Source: Cerrena zonata
Taxonomy: Eukaryota > Basidiomycota > Agaricomycetes > Polyporales > Cerrenaceae
Reading direction: 5' to 3'
DNA: 64,000 bases
NCBI GenBank assembly: GCA_038087015.1
Contig: JASBNA010000001.1
Span: 868,001-932,000, forward strand
Below are positions 59,923 through 64,000 of the stretch, one piece after another; the first letter of the stretch is position 1, and each line of letters opens with the position of its first letter. A model generated the notes under the pieces. The model did no database searches. It saw only the letters and a program-made list of their open reading frames with translations, and was not told the origin of the DNA. A program made the translations under genes and the position numbers.

Positions 59923-60426
59923 GAATGTACACTAATACACCTATCCACTTATCACCCACCACCATACCACCCACAACTACTAGGGAAAATCTAATGATCT
60001 GTCATTCATTTCGTGTGCAAAACGGGACTTACATTTTGTACTATGGACACTCTCTCCTTCACCGATGTACATTGGTAGCATTTATTAACTTAAAGGAACG
60101 CGTTACGAGCTATCTCGTCGCTTTCCTGTATTATACTACCGTCCACTCACGCTCATCAGAGTCTACATAACGATTTAACGATAGTCATTGATACCCCAGA
60201 ATACCCCCCTCATACCTCGTCGACTAGTAGGTATTGCGAAATTCATTACCTCTTCTCTGGTCCATCCATCGACTCATCTGATGCTTGTGCTCACTCACAC
60301 TAAACTTTCTTTCGAGTCATGCTCAGCGTTCGCGGGGTGGACGTCCGACGGGCATCCGTAATATTCAAATTGTTCGACCCTTGTACGCATTCTCGCTCCT
60401 TACACTCACTCCCAACAAGCTCGAAA
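59923..60426. other. Intergenic, about 500 bp
   Basis: Between the deacetylase and aldolase genes. An in-frame upstream ATG at 60319 could extend the aldolase by 36 residues, but that peptide shows no conservation I can recognise. Confidence 0.45.
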
Positions 60427-61492
60427 ATGGTCGCAGCAGTCCCCCCAACTGGCGTACTCGTAGCTGCGGTATGTTTTATGAAGGAAAATGAAGATCTCGA
60501 TCGAGATGCCATCATAGCGCATACTAGTAGACTTGCCAAAGTACGTCAAATTCAATTTCCAATTCGTCTGACCGCACCGATCTCGTTCCGTTGACTCGAT
60601 CATCTTGGTGCTGTGTCTCTTTAGTCTGGAATCTCAGCCATCCTTGTCCAAGGCGATAATGGCGAAGCGGGTCTCTTGTCTGACGAAGAACGCATTGAAG
60701 TCATCCGTCTGACGAGGAAGACCTTGGACGAGCAAGGATTCTCTAACATCCCTGTGATCGCTGGTGCTAGTGCACCTTCAGTTCGAGGAACTATCAAACT
60801 TTGCACAGATGCTAGCGAAGCGGGAGCTGCTTTCGTCCTCGTGTTGGCACCTGTAGCTTGGCCACGAAAGCCAACCACGGAGGATGCTATTGAGTCATAC
60901 AGTCAGGTATGTACCCCTCCTACACTTCTTCGTTATTATATTGATGGCCCATGTTGTATAGGTCGCCGATGCCTCACCCGCCCCTCTTATCATCTACAAC
61001 TTCCCACCAGTAGTCGGCGGACTCAACCTAGACTCAGACGACATCACCCGTCTAGCCCAACACCCCAACATCGTCGGAGTCAAACTCGCCGACGGAGAAA
61101 TGGGTAAACTCCACCGTCTCACCTCCATCTTCACCCCATCCCAATTCGGCATCTACACGTCCACCGTCGACTGTCTCACTCACGGACTCCTCAGTGGATG
61201 TTCAGGCGCAATGGCCGCGTTCCCTAACGTGACCCCCAAGTTGGTCGTTCGGTTGTATGAGTTGTTCAAAGCGGGTCAAGTGAAAGAAGCGATGGAGTTG
61301 CAGACCAAGTTGGCTTGGGCGGAATGGAATGCGGTCAAGATTGGGAAACTGTCGGTGTTGAAGGCGGTCCTTTCGTATGGCGGAACTACGGTGAGAAGGC
61401 CTTTGAAGAGTATCGATAGGAATGATTTGGCGAAGAGCGAGCATATGAAGGCTATAGCGGAGGTGATTGCGTTGGAACTCGAGTTGGCATGA
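60427..61492 (+). CDS. DapA-superfamily aldolase (HOGA/dihydrodipicolinate synthase-like)
   Basis: Exons are 60427-60540, 60625-60906 and 60962-61492, total 927 nt (308 residues, typical for the family). Blocks are PPTGVLVAAVCFMKENEDLD, GISAILVQGDNGEAGLLSDEE, VIAGASAPSVRGTI, the catalytic Tyr in LIIYNFPPVVGG and the Schiff-base Lys in NIVGVKLADGE. The last part is FPNVTPKLVVRLYELFKAGQ. The Tyr and Lys of the active site are intact. Fungi make lysine through alpha-aminoadipate, so a biosynthetic DapA role is unlikely. A 4-hydroxy-2-oxoglutarate or related 2-keto acid aldolase is more plausible, by inference. Confidence 0.88.
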
Positions 61493-61968
61493 TCGAGAGC
61501 CTCGAGTAAAAAGTTTATTTCCAATTTGCGTCGTAAATGTAGAATCACTCTTGCGAGGAACCCGTGGCTGTCTTTGGAAGTATCAAGTTGACGGAGGTTT
61601 CGTATTCCAGGAACATGGTGACCATGGGATCGATGATGTCATGACCCTCAACTTTGCACTTCTAAGCGTACATTGAGTCCGAACCCTTTCGGCTCATCGT
61701 ACCTTACACTGCAGAAAAACATATCACTGCGCTCCATATTATATGTTCTCAGGCAACCTCGATCTCCACTCCAATCTTCCTCCGTAGCCTTTGCACATGC
61801 AGCAGCAGCATCATTTCATTTACTTTGATCAGAAATACTATTCCAAATGTATCTTCGTGCAAACGAAGCTGCTTGTCCATCCGAAGTTCAGAAGCTTATC
61901 TTGCCAGCCTAAGTTCCGATTTCCTGGTCAACCATGCATGCAACACTTCAAAGTTCAAGGTTACTTCG

Positions 61969-62069
61969 CAAGACAGCAACAGGCGGCTTTATAGCTGGAA
62001 ACACTGTCAGTTGATCTCAACCGACCAATCGTGCTGGTCTTCCCGGAAGAGGGTGGTAGCCGTCGATGT
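61969..62069 (+). repeat. 101-bp repeat, copy 1
   Basis: This begins GCAAGACAGCAACAGGCGGC and ends GTAGCCGTCGATG. It matches copy 2 (62113-62213) at 91 of 101 positions, with a 43-bp spacer. Seven of the ten differences are transitions. Confidence 0.85.
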
Positions 62070-62112
62070 GGCGGTTTCGAGTATCAGGCAGCACGTCTCC
62101 CTCACATATTAT

Positions 62113-62213
62113 GCAAGACTGCAACAGGCGGCTTTATAGCTGGAAACACTGTCTTTTGATCTCGACCAACCGATTGTACTGGTCTCCCCGGAAGAGGGTG
62201 GTAGCCGTCAATG
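62113..62213 (+). repeat. 101-bp repeat, copy 2
   Basis: Direct repeat of 61969-62069. Both copies share CAACAGGCGGCTTTATAGC and CCCGGAAGAGGGTGGTAGC. The unit is not recognised as any known element. Confidence 0.85.
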
Positions 62214-63493
62214 AGGAAGCTCTGGGCATCACGCAGTACTCTCGTACAAAACAATTTGCACTTCCAAATGTGTCATTACAAGATGTTTTTGCAATACAAA
62301 ACTACTCTACATCATGTTACTCCCTGAAAAGCAAAGCTTGGGGATGGATTGCGTATCAATCGTTCAGATGTACCTACAAATAGGGGTCTGGATTCTGCAC
62401 AAGCGCCGGCGACAACGCTCTTGCGGCCAACTATGAAAGGGCCCCTATGAAACAAAGAAGATTGCAGGATCTATAATGGGATGATAACGACGTTTAGGCA
62501 ATCTGCCCCCCTCGGCAGCCCAGACGCTTTACATGTCTAGAGTGGCACGTACTACATCACCTACATTCAAATGTTGTGAGATGCCCACAGCGGAGTCAAT
62601 AACCACAATAAGGTGCATAGAACTGTGTATACATACCTTCGACAGCAGATTATACAAACAGTTCGACTCCCGCTACTGGCACTTCGCTTGGATCCCCCCG
62701 AAGACGTGGGGGGCTCACCGAGAGCTCATGCATCATGCTTCCGTGAAAATCTCAATGTCAAAACGCCTAGTAATCACTGCCAAGCCCCGACATGTCTGCT
62801 TATTGGAGGTCACCCACTGTCAATAGCACATCTCCACATCAGTGGTGTCAAGAGAGTGTGGAGTCAGCCGCTTCTGTTGAAGAGACAGGGAGTATTGGAA
62901 GATGAGATACATGTCCCGTTTGAATGCGACTCAGACCGCCGACTATGTGACCTGAGAGTGATCTATAAAGAGACAAGGGAATGCCTTCTAGCAATTGATC
63001 GGAATACCGAATACCGAGATCAACAAGAGGCAGCTGTGATACGTGCGTTAGCACATCGAGAAGGAATACCGGCCCTAGCAAAACTAATCGGCGACGTTTT
63101 CAATGCCTCGATCATTCTGAAGCGCTGATTATAAGGAGCCTGGAGCAGTACCTCGAGCTGAACGAATATTGGAACTCTTGACGGCAGGCTATTTGCGGTA
63201 TGTTACAGGACGGTATACAGTCATAAACTGTACAACTTACGTACCATCACGCTAGTCTACGGACGATGCACCTTGCGTTTGACACTTACCTGGAGGTGGA
63301 TTCCATGTTGAAACATGCTTTTCTCGTCTCAAAAGGTTTCTCCCACAGGGTTTTCCTAGAGTACGAGTTTTTAATGCGTTTCCTCAAAACACATGGGAGG
63401 GGTTGAGGAGCGGCTTGATCTATTAGTGATATTTTTCCCACTGGGTTTTGCTATGGATTGAGTTTCTCTGAGATCTCACCAGAGAAAGGATAG

Positions 63494-63705
63494 TGTCAAC
63501 ACGAGGGATGGGTAGAGTGGTACGGGGGACTGGGTGTGCCTATCTAAGTAGCTATCGTAGTCGTGTGTAATTGTAGACCTTAACGCGGGTATCTGCAGTT
63601 ATATTGCGGCTGAAACAATACACTCACTCACTCACTCATTTCCCCCACCTCAAACCTTCTCACCCCACCCAGACCCCTTGGTCCGTCGCAACCCTCGATC
63701 AAACA
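63494..63705 (+). mobile_element. Possible 3' LTR of a retrotransposon
   Basis: The segment starts TGTCAACACGAG and ends CTCGATCAAACA, giving the TG...CA ends of an LTR with a short inverted TGT/ACA. It is directly preceded by a purine-rich tract, AGAGAAAGGATAG (63481-63493), as expected for a polypurine tract. Upstream motifs are copia-like. No second LTR and no clear RT or integrase is in the window, so a truncated or solo remnant is likely. Confidence 0.4.
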
Positions 63706-64000
63706 GGGTGCCGTTAACTGCTATATGAGTAGCAATTTGACATTTAACCTTCTGGAAACCCGGGAGATTGCCTATTTGCTGTGTATATACAACTTGTCAC
63801 TCGCATCACAGGGGCGTACATATGTGCACACAACCTCTTGTCAGGAACATCTCAGGGTCGACCTTGGCCAATACCTCCTCTTGGTGCTAAGCCATATAGG
63901 AGATACTTGGCTTCGAGTCCACAGGGCCCCTTCAATTAAGAAGTTTCACTTCTAGTCGTGTGTTGTCGTTTTAAACTTTCCTTCCATACCTTACCATAAG
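63706..64000. other. Window end, no gene seen
   Basis: A short frame at 63725-63955 shows no domain. I see nothing else. Confidence 0.4.

Larger units (their letters stand above)
61493..63493. other. Gene-poor region with repeats
   Basis: This contains the 101-bp tandem duplication described separately. The 171-residue plus frame at 62613-63128 has no domain I recognise. Around 63345-63455 the strings CCCACAGGGTTTTCCTA and CCCACTGGGTTTTGCTA recur, resembling sequence upstream of the 3' LTR of some copia elements. I assign no gene. Confidence 0.4.

Noticed and set aside
60319..60426. Upstream start for the aldolase gene
   Set aside because: The added 36 residues are not like the family N-terminus, while the ATG at 60427 gives the normal length.
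29684..61492. A secondary-metabolite or defence gene cluster
   Set aside because: The enzymes present are unrelated housekeeping proteins. No backbone synthase, P450 set, nuclease or toxin-like module is seen.
62613..63128. 171-residue frame as a gene
   Set aside because: No domain, no splice context and no codon pattern that I trust. It overlaps probable retrotransposon debris.
63628..63644. (CACT)n microsatellite as a telomere or CRISPR-like repeat
   Set aside because: It is a simple tandem repeat of four to five units. Nothing in the window looks like a CRISPR array or telomere.

Overview
This window is nuclear DNA from a filamentous basidiomycete, most likely an Agaricomycete (mushroom-forming fungus). 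The genes are dense, on both strands, and cut by many short introns of about 45-75 nt with GT(A/G)NGT donors and CTRAY-type branch points. The protein families are typical of fungi: GPI-anchored chitin deacetylase, endopolyphosphatase, LCL2, MARVEL membrane proteins, RFX and bHLH factors, and a Cre1-type promoter in front of a sugar transporter. Most coding exons are short, so I built gene models by matching exon phases by hand. Exon coordinates are given where I checked them.

Layout. 1-1,099: the 3' end of the RNA polymerase I largest subunit. 1,896-2,451: a 76-residue Cys/His-rich protein split over seven exons. 2,934-8,684 (all minus): spliceosomal SF3B14/p14, a secreted PEBP-like protein, LCL2, and an SP-rich protein with a KEN box. 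9,838-16,526: a RAN1/VHS1-like kinase, a hotdog thioesterase, and an 11-exon MFS sugar transporter with a cluster of Cre1-like sites upstream. 16,527-24,923: NEDD8/RUB1, an AlkB-like dioxygenase, SAP18 with an RGG/RS tail, an intron-containing tRNA-Arg(CCG), a 4-TM protein, eIF3f, TOM7 and an RNF220-like RING protein. 25,321-33,039 (all minus): two MARVEL proteins and acetoacetyl-CoA synthetase. 33,931-42,125 (plus): a small unknown protein, endopolyphosphatase and an RFX transcription factor. 42,680-48,732 (all minus): a BFR1-like protein, NHP2, an unknown 2-TM protein and a JMJD7-like JmjC enzyme. 48,992-61,492 (plus): ELG1/ATAD5, a bHLH factor, TFIIF alpha, chitin deacetylase and a DapA-like aldolase. 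61,493-64,000: gene-poor, with a diverged 101-bp tandem duplication and what looks like the 3' end of an LTR retrotransposon.

The genes do not form one pathway or a biosynthetic cluster. Most are housekeeping genes: transcription (Pol I, TFIIF), splicing (SF3B14, SAP18), translation and ribosome biogenesis (eIF3f, NHP2), mitochondrial import (TOM7), ubiquitin-like modification (RUB1, RNF220-like), and genome maintenance (ELG1).

Three points stand out. The Cys/His-rich microprotein is invisible to ORF-based annotation and has a 12-nt exon. The endopolyphosphatase gene spreads its metal-binding motifs over exons of 19, 5 and 16 nt. Eight otherwise intact conserved genes or exons each carry one single-base frame break whose correction restores both frame and splice phase. 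That pattern suggests consensus errors in the assembly rather than eight pseudogenes.
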